Origin: an uncultured Bryobacteraceae bacterium
GTDB taxonomy: Bacteria; Acidobacteriota; Terriglobia; Bryobacterales; Bryobacteraceae
DNA length: 47,641 nucleotides
NCBI GenBank assembly: GCA_938027685.1
Contig: CALJAM010000038.1
Span: forward strand, 1 to 47,641
Direction: 5' to 3'
This document shows, in pieces, positions 7,983-16,713 of the stretch. Each line of letters starts with the position of its first letter. Position 1 is the stretch's first letter. Position numbers and translations under genes: made by a program. A model generated the notes under the pieces. It had not been told where the DNA came from and made no database searches. It worked only from the letters and a program-made list of their open reading frames with translations.

Positions 7983-9011
7983 ATGAACGAACGATTGGGA
8001 GCGGCCATCCTCGGCACCGGAGACGTTTCCGGCGAACACATCCGCGCGTACCAGAGGAACCCTTACACCGAAGTTCGGGCCATCCTCAGCCGCCGGCGCG
8101 AGCGCGCCGAAGCCAAGGCCCATGAATACGGACTCGCAAATTGCCGGCCGTACACCGATCTGGACGAGCTGCTGCGCGCCGACGACATCCACGTGGTCTC
8201 GATCTGCACGCCGCATCATCTGCATGTCGAGCAGGGCGTAGCCTGCGCCCAAGCAGGCAAGCACGTGCTGGTCGAGAAACCGATCGCACTCGATCTGGAC
8301 GGCCTCCGTCGGCTCGACAAGGCTGTTCGCGAGTACAACGTCCGCAGCGTAGTGAGCTTCGTGCTGCGATGGAATCCGCTGTTCGGGGTGATCCGTGCGA
8401 TCATCGGGCAGGGCCTGTTGGGTGATCTTTATTACGGCGAGGTGGATTACCTGCACGGCATCACCAAGTCCTACGGCATTCACTCGTGGATGAGCCGCCG
8501 CGCTTACGGGGGCACCGCCCTGCTGGCGGCGGGTTGCCATGCCGTGGACGCCCTCCGCTGGTTCCTCCGGCGCGAGGCGGTGGAGGTCTTCGGCTACGCC
8601 AATTTCAGCCGGGGCAATCCGCTCGATTACGAGTACGAACCGAACAGCGTGATCCTGATCCGCTTCGAGGGCGGCGTGATGGGCAAGGTGGCCACCTCGA
8701 TCGAGTACGCGGCGCCTTACACCTTCCCCATCGTACTCATGGGCAATCGCGGCGTAGTCCGCGACAACCGCCTTTTCACGCAGTGCTGGCCCGGACAGAC
8801 CGGATGGGCCCAGATCCCCACGATCCTACCCGATAGCGGCGCCGTATCGCACCACCCCTTCCAGGCCGAGATCGACCACTTCATCGAGTGCGTGCGCACG
8901 GGCACGGAGTCGCACGCGAGCGTCGCCGACGCGGTCAAAACGCACGAGATCTGTCTGGCGGGCGAGATCTCCAAGCAGGAGGGCCGCCCCGTCAGGCTGC
9001 CGTTGGCCTGA
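7983..9011 (+). CDS. Gfo/Idh/MocA-family NAD(P)-dependent oxidoreductase
   Basis: A 342-residue dehydrogenase of the glucose-fructose oxidoreductase/inositol dehydrogenase family. The N-terminal Rossmann fold starts with AAILGTGDVSGEHIRAY, a G-X-G-X2-G-like nucleotide loop. The family's EKP motif is present (HVLVEKPIALDL), as is the substrate-domain histidine in AAGCHAVDALRW. Family members oxidise or epimerise sugars, inositols and related alcohols in the cytoplasm. There is no signal peptide, unlike many exported relatives in this phylum. Its position beside two URO-D-like proteins suggests a shared catabolic route. The substrate cannot be read from sequence. Confidence 0.9.
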   Translation: MNERLGAAILGTGDVSGEHIRAYQRNPYTEVRAILSRRRERAEAKAHEYGLANCRPYTDLDELLRADDIHVVSICTPHHLHVEQGVACAQAGKHVLVEKPIALDLDGLRRLDKAVREYNVRSVVSFVLRWNPLFGVIRAIIGQGLLGDLYYGEVDYLHGITKSYGIHSWMSRRAYGGTALLAAGCHAVDALRWFLRREAVEVFGYANFSRGNPLDYEYEPNSVILIRFEGGVMGKVATSIEYAAPYTFPIVLMGNRGVVRDNRLFTQCWPGQTGWAQIPTILPDSGAVSHHPFQAEIDHFIECVRTGTESHASVADAVKTHEICLAGEISKQEGRPVRLPLA

Positions 9012-9078
9012 GGTCGGTCAGCACCGGCAGGCCTCCACAGGGATGCGGCTGCGGCAGGAATGCTGCGTTCTCCGGCGC

Positions 9079-10581
9079 TCAACGCGCCAGGGCGCTGTGC
9101 TTGCGGCCGAACAGCCAATAGACAGCCGCGCCCGCCGCCATCCAGGCGAAGAAGCGCAACCAGGTCTGTAGCGGCAGGCTTAGCATCAGGACCAGACAAA
9201 ACAGAATCGAGAGCCCGGGCACCCAGGGAGCGCCCGGCACACGAAAGCCCCGCGGGCGTTCCGGTTGCGTGCGTCGCAGTACGATCACGCCTGCCGCGAC
9301 CGCCGCGAAAGCGAACAGCGTGCCGATGTTGGCCAGGTCGGCGAAAGTGCCCACGTCCCAGATGCCCGCGGGCAAGCCTACGAACAGCCCCGCCACCCAG
9401 GTGGCCACGTGGGGAGTGCGGTGACGCGGATGGATGCGCGAGAAGGCCGACGGCAGCAGCCCGTCGCGCGACATGGCGTACCAGACGCGGGCCTGTCCGT
9501 ACTGGAAGACGAGCAGCGAGGAAACCATCCCCATGATGGCGCCCACGCCTACCCAGCGGCGGATGGAATCAAGTCCCAGCGTCTTCAGTGTCTCGACCAC
9601 CGGAGCGGCGGTGTTCAAAGTACGCCAGTCGGCGATACCGGTGAGCACCAGCGCCACCGAAACGTAGAGCGCGGTGCAGATGGCGAGACTGGCTAGGATC
9701 CCGAACGGCAGGTCCTTTTGAGGATTGCGCGCCTCCTCGGCTGCCGTCGAGACCGAGTCGAAGCCGATGTAGGTGAAGAAGACGATGGCGGCCCCCGTCA
9801 GCACGCCGCCGAACCCGTTGGGCATGAAGGGACGCCAGTTCCCGGTATCGACTGCGCGCGCCGCGCCGATGACGAAGATCAGGATGGCGCCCACCTTGAC
9901 CAGCACCATGAAGTTGTTGGCCCCGGCGCTCTCGCGCACGCCGCGCACCAGCAGCCAGGTCAGAACGAGCAGGATCAGCAGTGCAGGCAGGTTGAACCAG
10001 TTGCCCGTCAGGACGCCGCCCGCGATCACCGGACCGCTTAACTGCGGAGGCAGACGCAGGCCGAACAGACTGTCGAGGATGTCATTGAAGTGGGCCGAGA
10101 ACCCCACCGCGACGGCCATGTTTGAAACCGCGTATTCCAGGATCAGTTGCCAGCCCACCATCCAGGCGAACAGCTCGCCGAGAGTGGCGTAGGCGTAAGT
10201 GTAGGCGCTGCCGGCGATCGGGATCATGGAGGCGAGCTCGGCGTAGCAAAGGGCGGCGAAGGCGCAGGCGATCGCGGTCAGCAGGAAAGACAGAGAAATG
10301 GCGGGGCCCGCGCCGGGTCGTCCGATGGTCGAGACGGCGTCGGGCCCGTACCGAAGAAGATCGAGCACCGGCGCGTGCAGGATCGAATGAAAGCTGAGGG
10401 TCTCGCCGGCGGCGGCGGTTCCGGTTAGGATGAAGATCCCCGAGCCGATGACCGCCCCGATGCCCAGCGCGGTGAGGCTCCACGGCCCCAGCGTCTTGCG
10501 CAGGCGGTGCTCGGGCGCCTCCGCATCGGCAATGAGCTGGTCAATGTCCTTGGTGCGGAACAGCCGGCTCACGGCGGGCAC
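9079..10581 (-). CDS. APC-family amino acid permease (cationic amino acid transporter-like)
   Basis: A 500-residue inner-membrane secondary transporter with about 12 hydrophobic helices. The first helix holds the APC signature ALGIGAVIGSGIFILTG. The segment YAELASMIPIAGSAYTYAYATLGEL is typical of the cationic amino acid transporter/YfnA branch, as is the loop FFTYIGFDSVSTAAEEARNPQKDLP. Substrate specificity is not visible. The likely start is GTG 10581, only 6 nt after the stop of the 52-residue basic ORF. It therefore probably belongs to the uvrD transcription unit, an unexpected partner for a helicase. Confidence 0.9.
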   Translation of the reverse strand: MPAVSRLFRTKDIDQLIADAEAPEHRLRKTLGPWSLTALGIGAVIGSGIFILTGTAAAGETLSFHSILHAPVLDLLRYGPDAVSTIGRPGAGPAISLSFLLTAIACAFAALCYAELASMIPIAGSAYTYAYATLGELFAWMVGWQLILEYAVSNMAVAVGFSAHFNDILDSLFGLRLPPQLSGPVIAGGVLTGNWFNLPALLILLVLTWLLVRGVRESAGANNFMVLVKVGAILIFVIGAARAVDTGNWRPFMPNGFGGVLTGAAIVFFTYIGFDSVSTAAEEARNPQKDLPFGILASLAICTALYVSVALVLTGIADWRTLNTAAPVVETLKTLGLDSIRRWVGVGAIMGMVSSLLVFQYGQARVWYAMSRDGLLPSAFSRIHPRHRTPHVATWVAGLFVGLPAGIWDVGTFADLANIGTLFAFAAVAAGVIVLRRTQPERPRGFRVPGAPWVPGLSILFCLVLMLSLPLQTWLRFFAWMAAGAAVYWLFGRKHSALAR

Positions 10582-10587
10582 GTGCGC

Positions 10588-10746
10588 CTATCGCTTGCGC
10601 TGGCCCTTAGGCATCTTGCGCGGCTTTTTCTTGTGCGCGCCACGCGGAACATCGGGCGGGCGTTTTGTTTTGGGCGGACGCCGCTTCCGGGCCTCCCTCT
10701 TCAGCCGTTTGCGCTCGGCGCGGTCCTTGATGTGCTTAGTGTTCAT
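10588..10746 (-). CDS. Short Lys/Arg-rich protein of 52 residues
   Basis: An ORF too short for common length cut-offs, starting MNTKHIKDRAERKRLKREAR and ending KMPKGQRKR. About 45 percent of residues are Lys or Arg, and prolines are frequent. There are no hydrophobic segments, so it is probably cytoplasmic and nucleic-acid- or ribosome-associated. Its ATG lies inside the last codons of uvrD (11-nt overlap), and the permease begins 6 nt after its stop, as expected for translational coupling. I do not recognise a named family. Coding status is supported by the overlaps and composition, but conservation has not been tested. Confidence 0.6.
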   Translation of the reverse strand: MNTKHIKDRAERKRLKREARKRRPPKTKRPPDVPRGAHKKKPRKMPKGQRKR

Positions 10747-13048
10747 CTTCGCTTCTCAGCGCGTACCGTTCCACCAGTTTCTTCAACCCGTAACCCGGGA
10801 AACTTACTGTGATTTTGGCATATTCGCCCTCGCCTTCGCGACGCACCACCGTGCCCCGGCCCCAGCGCGGATGCTCGATCACGCTGCCGATGGCGGCTTG
10901 GTGTGCGGGTTGCGGAGGCTTTGTTGGCAGCGGCTTGGGCGATGGCGGCGCAGGCAGCGGTTGCGCCTGCGCGGAGGCCTTCCGCTGGGCGAAGAACTGT
11001 TCGATGGCCTCCACCGAATCGTACGTCCCGCCTCTATAGGCCCGCTGCTCCGCCGCGGCGCGCACCTCCCAACGCTCCGCGGTCAGGTCGAGCTCGGGGA
11101 CGCGTCCCGCCTGCAGCCGCTCGGTGAAGCGCGAGGGCACCTCGGCCAGGAACCGCGAGGGCTGCGAAGGCTCCAGCACGCCGCTGGCCCAGCGCCGTCG
11201 CTGCCGCGCCCAGGTGAGGATCAGCCGCTGCCGGGCGCGCGTCATGCCGACGTAAAACAGTCGACGTTCTTCCTCCAGCGCCCGCGGCACGTCGAGCGAG
11301 CGCGAGTGCGGAAACAGGCCGTCCTCAAGGCCGGTGATGAAGACCACCGGGAATTCCAAGCCCTTGGCGTTGTGCAGCGTCAGCAGCAGGATCTGCGCGC
11401 GCTCGTCTACCGTGTCGGCCTCCGAGACGAGCGCGGCGTGATCGAGGAAGTCGGCCAGCGTTTCACCCCGCTCGGCAGCCTCAGCGGCGGCGTTGATTAA
11501 CTCCTGCAAGTTCTCTCGCCGCGACTCGCCTTCCGGAGAATCGTCCGCCTCGAGCATCTTGAGATAGCCGGTGCGCTCGAGCACGACACGGATGATCCCC
11601 TCCACCGAGAGCTCGCGCGCCTGCTCGCGCAGCTCCTCGATCAACTGGCGGAAACTCGCGACGGCCGTCTCCGCGCGCACGCCCAACCGGCCCTCGCCTA
11701 CGATGGCTTCCAGGGCATCCCACAGGCACAGGCGGCGCTCGACGGCGAATGCTTCGATCTGCTCCAGGGTGGTGCGGCCGATGCCGCGGGCCGGCGTGTT
11801 GATGATGCGTTGCAGACTGACGGAATCCTGGGGGCTGAGCAGCACTTTCAGGTAGGCCAGCACGTCCTTGATCTCGGCGCGCTGGTAGAAGCTGAAGCCG
11901 CCCACCACGTGGTAGCGCAGCCCGTAACGCCGCAAAGCCTCCTCGAACTGGCGCGATTGCGCGTTCGTGCGATAGAGCACGGCCACGCGCGCGTCCGGGC
12001 TCCGGGCCAGCAGGCGCTGGATCTCGTCCGCCACGAAGAGGGCCTCCTGCTCGCCGTCGGCCGCTTCGAACAGCCCCACGCGAGGCCCTTCCTCCGCGGT
12101 CGTCCACAGCCACTTGCCCAGCCGCTCGCGATTGTGCGCCACCACGTGGGAGGCGGCTTCCAGGATGTTCTTCGTGGAACGGTAGTTCTGCTCCAGCCGG
12201 ACCACTTTCGCGTCGGGAAAATCCCGAGTGAACTCGAGGATGTTGCGGATGTCCGCGCCGCGCCAGCTGTAAATGGACTGATCCTCGTCCCCTACCACAC
12301 AGACGTTGCGGCGGCGTTCGGTCAGCAGCCGCATCAATTGATATTGGCTGCGGTTGGTGTCCTGGTATTCGTCGATGAGCAGATGGTGGATGCGCTCGTT
12401 CCAGGCCTCGCGCAGAGCGTCGTTGTGGGTGAGCAAACGCACGGCCTCAAGCAGCAGATCGTCGAAGTCTAGTGCGTTGGCCTGCCGCAGGCGTCCCTCG
12501 TACTCGTCCCATACCGCGGCCAGGCGTTTCATCCTTGGGTCGCGTGCGGCCGCGGCCATCTCTTCGGGCGACTGATTCTGATTCTTGGCGTAACTGATGC
12601 GGGCCAGAGCCGTGCGGCACGGCAGGAAGTGCTTCTCGTCGAGACCGAGGTGGCGGTAGACGGACTTGATGACGGCCAGCTGGTCGTCCTCGTCGTAAAT
12701 CGTGAACTGAGGGGTGAAACCCGGGCGCAGCTCGGCGAGCGAACGGCCGTCGCGGCGCAGCAGGCGCACCGCGAAGGAGTGAAACGTGGAGACCGTGAGG
12801 CCTGCGGCCGGACAACGGCCGCCGAGCAGGGTCAACACGCGCTCGCGCATTTCGTCGGCCGCCTTGTTGGTAAAGGTGACGGCCACGATACCGTGCGCGG
12901 GAACATTGCGCTCGTGGATCAGCCACGCGATCCGGTGTGTGATCACCCGCGTCTTGCCGCTGCCGGCCCCGGCGAGGATCAGAAGAGGGCCTTCGCCGTG
13001 TTGCACGGCTTCCCGCTGGCGTTCATTCAGGCCCTCCAGGAAATCCAT
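10736..13048 (-). CDS. pcrA: UvrD/PcrA-type superfamily 1 DNA helicase
   Basis: A 770-residue 3'-to-5' ATP-dependent helicase for nucleotide-excision and mismatch repair and clearance of recombination intermediates. It shows the Q motif LNERQREAV, Walker A GAGSGKT (27-33), motif II DEYQDTN, motif III GDEDQSIYSWRGA, motif IV QNYRST, and C-terminal motifs LLTLHNAKGLEFP and VGMTRARQRL. The tail IGSVIEHPRWGRGTVV matches the PcrA C-terminal module that contacts RNA polymerase. ATG 13048 is chosen because the upstream extension contains a -10 box (13084-13089) and the conserved start is MDFLEGLNE. A basic small ORF and a permease follow in the same direction. Confidence 0.95.
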   Translation of the reverse strand: MDFLEGLNERQREAVQHGEGPLLILAGAGSGKTRVITHRIAWLIHERNVPAHGIVAVTFTNKAADEMRERVLTLLGGRCPAAGLTVSTFHSFAVRLLRRDGRSLAELRPGFTPQFTIYDEDDQLAVIKSVYRHLGLDEKHFLPCRTALARISYAKNQNQSPEEMAAAARDPRMKRLAAVWDEYEGRLRQANALDFDDLLLEAVRLLTHNDALREAWNERIHHLLIDEYQDTNRSQYQLMRLLTERRRNVCVVGDEDQSIYSWRGADIRNILEFTRDFPDAKVVRLEQNYRSTKNILEAASHVVAHNRERLGKWLWTTAEEGPRVGLFEAADGEQEALFVADEIQRLLARSPDARVAVLYRTNAQSRQFEEALRRYGLRYHVVGGFSFYQRAEIKDVLAYLKVLLSPQDSVSLQRIINTPARGIGRTTLEQIEAFAVERRLCLWDALEAIVGEGRLGVRAETAVASFRQLIEELREQARELSVEGIIRVVLERTGYLKMLEADDSPEGESRRENLQELINAAAEAAERGETLADFLDHAALVSEADTVDERAQILLLTLHNAKGLEFPVVFITGLEDGLFPHSRSLDVPRALEEERRLFYVGMTRARQRLILTWARQRRRWASGVLEPSQPSRFLAEVPSRFTERLQAGRVPELDLTAERWEVRAAAEQRAYRGGTYDSVEAIEQFFAQRKASAQAQPLPAPPSPKPLPTKPPQPAHQAAIGSVIEHPRWGRGTVVRREGEGEYAKITVSFPGYGLKKLVERYALRSEDEH

Positions 13049-13083
13049 ACCGCAGGCAAGCTTCCGGGACGCAATCTTCCTTG

Positions 13084-13089
13084 ATTCTA
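13084..13089 (-). promoter_or_regulatory. -10 box (TAGAAT) for uvrD/pcrA
   Basis: The minus strand reads TAGAAT about 35 nt before ATG 13048, giving a predicted leader near 30 nt. A GTG inside this region in the same frame is therefore unlikely to be the start. Confidence 0.4.
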
Positions 13090-13200
13090 GCACCCACTAC
13101 GCCGCCTGACGGCAGGCAACCGCGGCAAAGCCGGGCACGCCCGCGACCCAGGCGAGGCCCTTACGTTGCCCGAGGCTGCAGGAACCGGATCGCCCGAATG

Positions 13201-13258
13201 ACGGCTTCCGATACCTGAAATCGGAATTTTACGGCTTCGTCATCCGGCCTTTTATAAA
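13201..13258 (+). promoter_or_regulatory. Promoter region with paired direct repeats before the intact TonB receptor
   Basis: ACGGCTTC occurs at 13201-13208 and again at 13231-13238, exactly 30 bp apart (about three helical turns). Between them is the inverted repeat CCGAT-N7-ATCGG (13208-13224). A -10-like TATAAA follows at 13253-13258, and a strong GGGAGG Shine-Dalgarno precedes ATG 13289. The arrangement looks like an activator or repressor site for glycan-responsive expression. The regulator is unknown. The remaining bases from 13094 to 13200 show nothing else. Confidence 0.4.
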
Positions 13259-13288
13259 ATGGGCTTGAATCGGGGAGGGATAACAGCC

Positions 13289-16200
13289 ATGAGACGGATG
13301 CGTTGGATGGCAGGGATAGTTTTGGGCTTGTGGATCCGGCCGGCCGCGGCCCAGTTCGAGACGGCAGGCGTTCTGGGTACGGTGCGCGATCCCTCGGGCG
13401 GGGTCATCGTGGGCGCCGCCGTAACGCTTATCAGTCAGGATACGGGGATCCAGGCCAAGACGATCACGGACGAGAACGGCAATTACACCTTTCTGAACGT
13501 GCGCGTGGGCCGGTATACGGTGACTGCGGAGGCGCCCGGCTTCGCGCGATTCTCCACCAGCGACGTCATGGTGAATGTAAATGCGCGCCAACGCGTCGAT
13601 ATCGTGCTGCAACCGGGCGCAGTCACGGAAGTGGTCGAAGTGCGAGGCGTCGCAGCCGCGCTCGAAACCGACAGCAGCGAGAAGGGGCAAGTGGTGGGCG
13701 CGCGGCAGATCACCGAACTGCCCTTGAACGGGCGCAATTTCTCCGACCTGGCGCTGCTGGCCACGAACATCCGCAAATCGCCCATCGGCATGCAGACCAC
13801 CACGCCGCGCGAAGGCGCCATCAACGTCAACGGCATGCGCAGCACCTATAACAACTTCTTGCTGGACGGCATGGACAACAATGCCTACTCGACTTCGAAC
13901 CAAGGCTTTTCCAACCAGGTGGCCCTTCCCTCGCCGGACTCCGTGGCCGAATTCAAAGTCGTGACGAGCAACTTCAGCGCCGAGTACGGACGGGTGGGAG
14001 GCGCCGTAATCAATGTGGTCATGCGCTCAGGCACAAACCGGTTCCATGCCTCGGTCTATGAGTTCCTGCGCAACACCAAGCTCAATGCGGTGGGCTTCTT
14101 CAAGCCTGTCGGCGGCGTGAAGCCGCCGCTTCAGCAGAATCAGTTCGGCCTCACGCTGGGCGGGCCCTTCGTGCGCAACCGGCTTTTTTATTTCGCCGAG
14201 TACGAGGGCCTGCGTCAGATCCAGAAGACGGTTTACTTCGCCTCCATTCCCAATATGAACGACCGCGCGGGCATTCTCCCTGTCACGGTCTATAATCCGC
14301 TGACCCGAACGCTGTACCCGGCGGGAACCCGCATCGAGATGATTCCCTTTGCGCGCAAGGTCCTTTCCGAGCTGCCGCCCGTAGCAGCGGGTCCGGCGCG
14401 CGCCAATAATTACCAGCAGTTGATGCTCAATCCCCGCGATTTCGCGGACAAGTGGGGCGCCAAAGTAGACGGGCAGATCAACGATCGCATGAGCGGGTTC
14501 CTTCGTTTCCATCAGCGTAAGGACAATCAGTATTATTCTCCCTATCTCGAGGGTCCCTCGGGCGGTTCGGGTAACGGGTATGTCTACGTGCTGGCGCAGG
14601 CCGCCGCCGCCGGTTACACCTGGACGGTTTCGCCGGCGACGCTGTTGGAGTTGCGCATGAGTTTCACCCGCATGGTGGCCGGCAAGCGGCCGCCGTTTCT
14701 AGGGGGCCCGAGCATGGAACAGCTCTATGGCATTCCCGGCCTGCCGACCTCGCCGGAGTTGACCGGCGGGCTGAATACGCAGAACATCAGCGGCTTCACC
14801 ACGGGCATCATCGGGCGACAAGCCACCAACCCCCAGTTCCAAAATCCGAAGGTTTTCAATCCGAAGATCAATTACTCCCGGATCCGTGGGCGCCACACCA
14901 TGAAAATGGGCTCGGAGTTCCACGTAATCCACACGCAGGTCATGGACATCAATCCCGTGTACGGCTTGCTCGGGTATGCGGGCCAGTTCAGTCGTCCCAC
15001 CTGCGCGCTGCTCGGGCAGCCCGCCGACTGTCGGATTCCCGCCGACACGGCCAGTTACAACCTGGCCGATTTCATGTTCGGCCTGCCCAGTCAGATTCAG
15101 CTCGCGAACTGGCTGGTGGGAAATTACCGTCAGCGCGACTATTTCTTCTATCTTCAGGACGACTTCCGGGTAAGTTCGAAGCTGACGCTTAATCTCGGCC
15201 TGCGCTGGGAATTTGCTACGCCCCGTTGGGAGCGCGATAACGTACTTTCGAACTTCGATCCTGTCGGCGTGCGAATGATCACTGCGCGGCCCGGAAGCCT
15301 GTACGACCGCGCCCTGGTCGATCCTGATTACCGCAACTGGGGCCCGCGTTTCGGCGCCGCTTATTCGCTCCTTCCCAAGCTGGTAGTGCGCGGCGGTTAC
15401 GGCATCAGCTACGTGCGGCACAACCGCATGGGCAGTGCGGATCTGCTCGGCATCAACGGACCTCAGGTCAACATCGTGACCATCAACCAAAGCATGCCCG
15501 CCGGAGGCCCGCCGCCTGCGGGCTTCCGGACGGTGTACACCGCCTTCGAGCCGGGGATGACCGATCCCTCGCGCTTCAATCCAGCCGCCGCGAACGTATC
15601 CTACATTCCGCGCGACACGCGGTGGCCCTATGTCCAATCGTGGTTCCTTGGCATTCAACGGGAGCTGCCGGCCGACTGGATCGTGGAGCTGGGATACACC
15701 GGCAACCACAGCTTGCGGGTGCCGATCCTAGCGGATTACAATCAGGCCTTTCCCAACCGTCCCGGCCAGAGTTTGGGCGTGCAGGCGCGGCGTCCCATCC
15801 CTTCCTTCGGAGCTATTACGTGGGTGAACCCTGCCGGGCAAACCGTCTACCACGGCCTGTCGCTGCGTGCGGAGCGCCGGTTGGCCTCAGGGCTGACCTT
15901 GCTGAACTCTTTCACCTGGTCGAAGGCGCTCGGCAACACGGAACAGGCCCTGGAGGATAACGCGACCGTGCAGAATGTACGCGATCTGCGGAACGAGCGC
16001 GGTCCCACCAGCTATGACAGCACCCTGATCAACGTCACCAGCTTCGTGTATGCCCTGCCCTTCGGCAAGGGTCGGCGTTACGGCAACGGCTGGGGCGCCG
16101 TTCTGGACGCCCTGGCCGGGGGCTGGCAGTTGAGCGGCATCAATAGCTACTACTCAGGACGGCCGGTGAACATCGTGTACACGCCTTCGACCGCGCTGGA

Positions 16201-16594
16201 CACGACCGGTCGCCTGGCGGAGTGGCGGGGCGTGGCCCAGCAGCGGCCAAACGTGGTAGGAGACTGGCGTCGACCGGCGGGCGCGGATCGGGTGGCGCAG
16301 TTCTTCAACCGCGCCGCCTTCGCCGTGCCGACGCCGGAGGCGCCTTTCGGGAATCTTGGCCGCAACGCCCTGCGCGGACCCAACTTCTGGCAGTGGGATC
16401 TGGGCGTGCAGAAATACTTCCGCCTGCCCGGCCGCGAGGACTTCCGCCTGCAATTTCGTTCCGAGTTCTTTAATTTGCTGAACCGGACGAACTTCGGGCA
16501 GCCGGTGGCCGACATCACCAATGCGGCTTTCGGCACGATTCGCACCACTTACGCGCCGCGGCAGGTGCAGTTCGCCCTGAAGCTGGCCCTCTAG
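13289..16594 (+). CDS. TonB-dependent (Oar-like) outer-membrane receptor with CarboxypepD_reg-like domain
   Basis: A 1101-residue outer-membrane protein. A signal peptide (MRRMRWMAGIVLGLWIRPAAA) is followed by a carboxypeptidase-regulatory-like beta-sandwich (about 25-105, GVLGTVRDPSGGVIVGAAVT). Next come a plug domain (ELPLNGRNFSDLALL, about 140-250) and a long beta-barrel ending in FALKLAL with alternating aromatic strands. Such Oar-type receptors are expanded in Acidobacteriota and are thought to import oligosaccharides or other large ligands using TonB energy. ATG 13289 is chosen because it follows a GGGAGG ribosome site and heads the signal peptide. The in-frame ATG 13259 overlaps the -10 box. 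The 119 bases after the stop hold no gene. Confidence 0.93.
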   Translation: MRRMRWMAGIVLGLWIRPAAAQFETAGVLGTVRDPSGGVIVGAAVTLISQDTGIQAKTITDENGNYTFLNVRVGRYTVTAEAPGFARFSTSDVMVNVNARQRVDIVLQPGAVTEVVEVRGVAAALETDSSEKGQVVGARQITELPLNGRNFSDLALLATNIRKSPIGMQTTTPREGAINVNGMRSTYNNFLLDGMDNNAYSTSNQGFSNQVALPSPDSVAEFKVVTSNFSAEYGRVGGAVINVVMRSGTNRFHASVYEFLRNTKLNAVGFFKPVGGVKPPLQQNQFGLTLGGPFVRNRLFYFAEYEGLRQIQKTVYFASIPNMNDRAGILPVTVYNPLTRTLYPAGTRIEMIPFARKVLSELPPVAAGPARANNYQQLMLNPRDFADKWGAKVDGQINDRMSGFLRFHQRKDNQYYSPYLEGPSGGSGNGYVYVLAQAAAAGYTWTVSPATLLELRMSFTRMVAGKRPPFLGGPSMEQLYGIPGLPTSPELTGGLNTQNISGFTTGIIGRQATNPQFQNPKVFNPKINYSRIRGRHTMKMGSEFHVIHTQVMDINPVYGLLGYAGQFSRPTCALLGQPADCRIPADTASYNLADFMFGLPSQIQLANWLVGNYRQRDYFFYLQDDFRVSSKLTLNLGLRWEFATPRWERDNVLSNFDPVGVRMITARPGSLYDRALVDPDYRNWGPRFGAAYSLLPKLVVRGGYGISYVRHNRMGSADLLGINGPQVNIVTINQSMPAGGPPPAGFRTVYTAFEPGMTDPSRFNPAAANVSYIPRDTRWPYVQSWFLGIQRELPADWIVELGYTGNHSLRVPILADYNQAFPNRPGQSLGVQARRPIPSFGAITWVNPAGQTVYHGLSLRAERRLASGLTLLNSFTWSKALGNTEQALEDNATVQNVRDLRNERGPTSYDSTLINVTSFVYALPFGKGRRYGNGWGAVLDALAGGWQLSGINSYYSGRPVNIVYTPSTALDTTGRLAEWRGVAQQRPNVVGDWRRPAGADRVAQFFNRAAFAVPTPEAPFGNLGRNALRGPNFWQWDLGVQKYFRLPGREDFRLQFRSEFFNLLNRTNFGQPVADITNAAFGTIRTTYAPRQVQFALKLAL

Positions 16595-16701
16595 CGTCGC
16601 ACTCGGCTCGGGCGCGCGCCCTTGCGAGTCGGCCGCGAATGCACGGCTCAAGCGCGATCGAGATTTCACTGTTTCCTCGCACGCCCGTAACCGGCCGCCG
16701 G

Positions 16702-16707
16702 TAGGCT
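16702..16707 (+). promoter_or_regulatory. -10-like box (TAGGCT) before the PHP-like gene
   Basis: TAGGCT is followed by 6 nt and then GTG 16714. A GGAGG overlaps this gap but ends only 2 nt before the GTG, too close for normal ribosome binding, so a leaderless start is an alternative. Confidence 0.3.
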
Positions 16708-16713
16708 GGAGGC

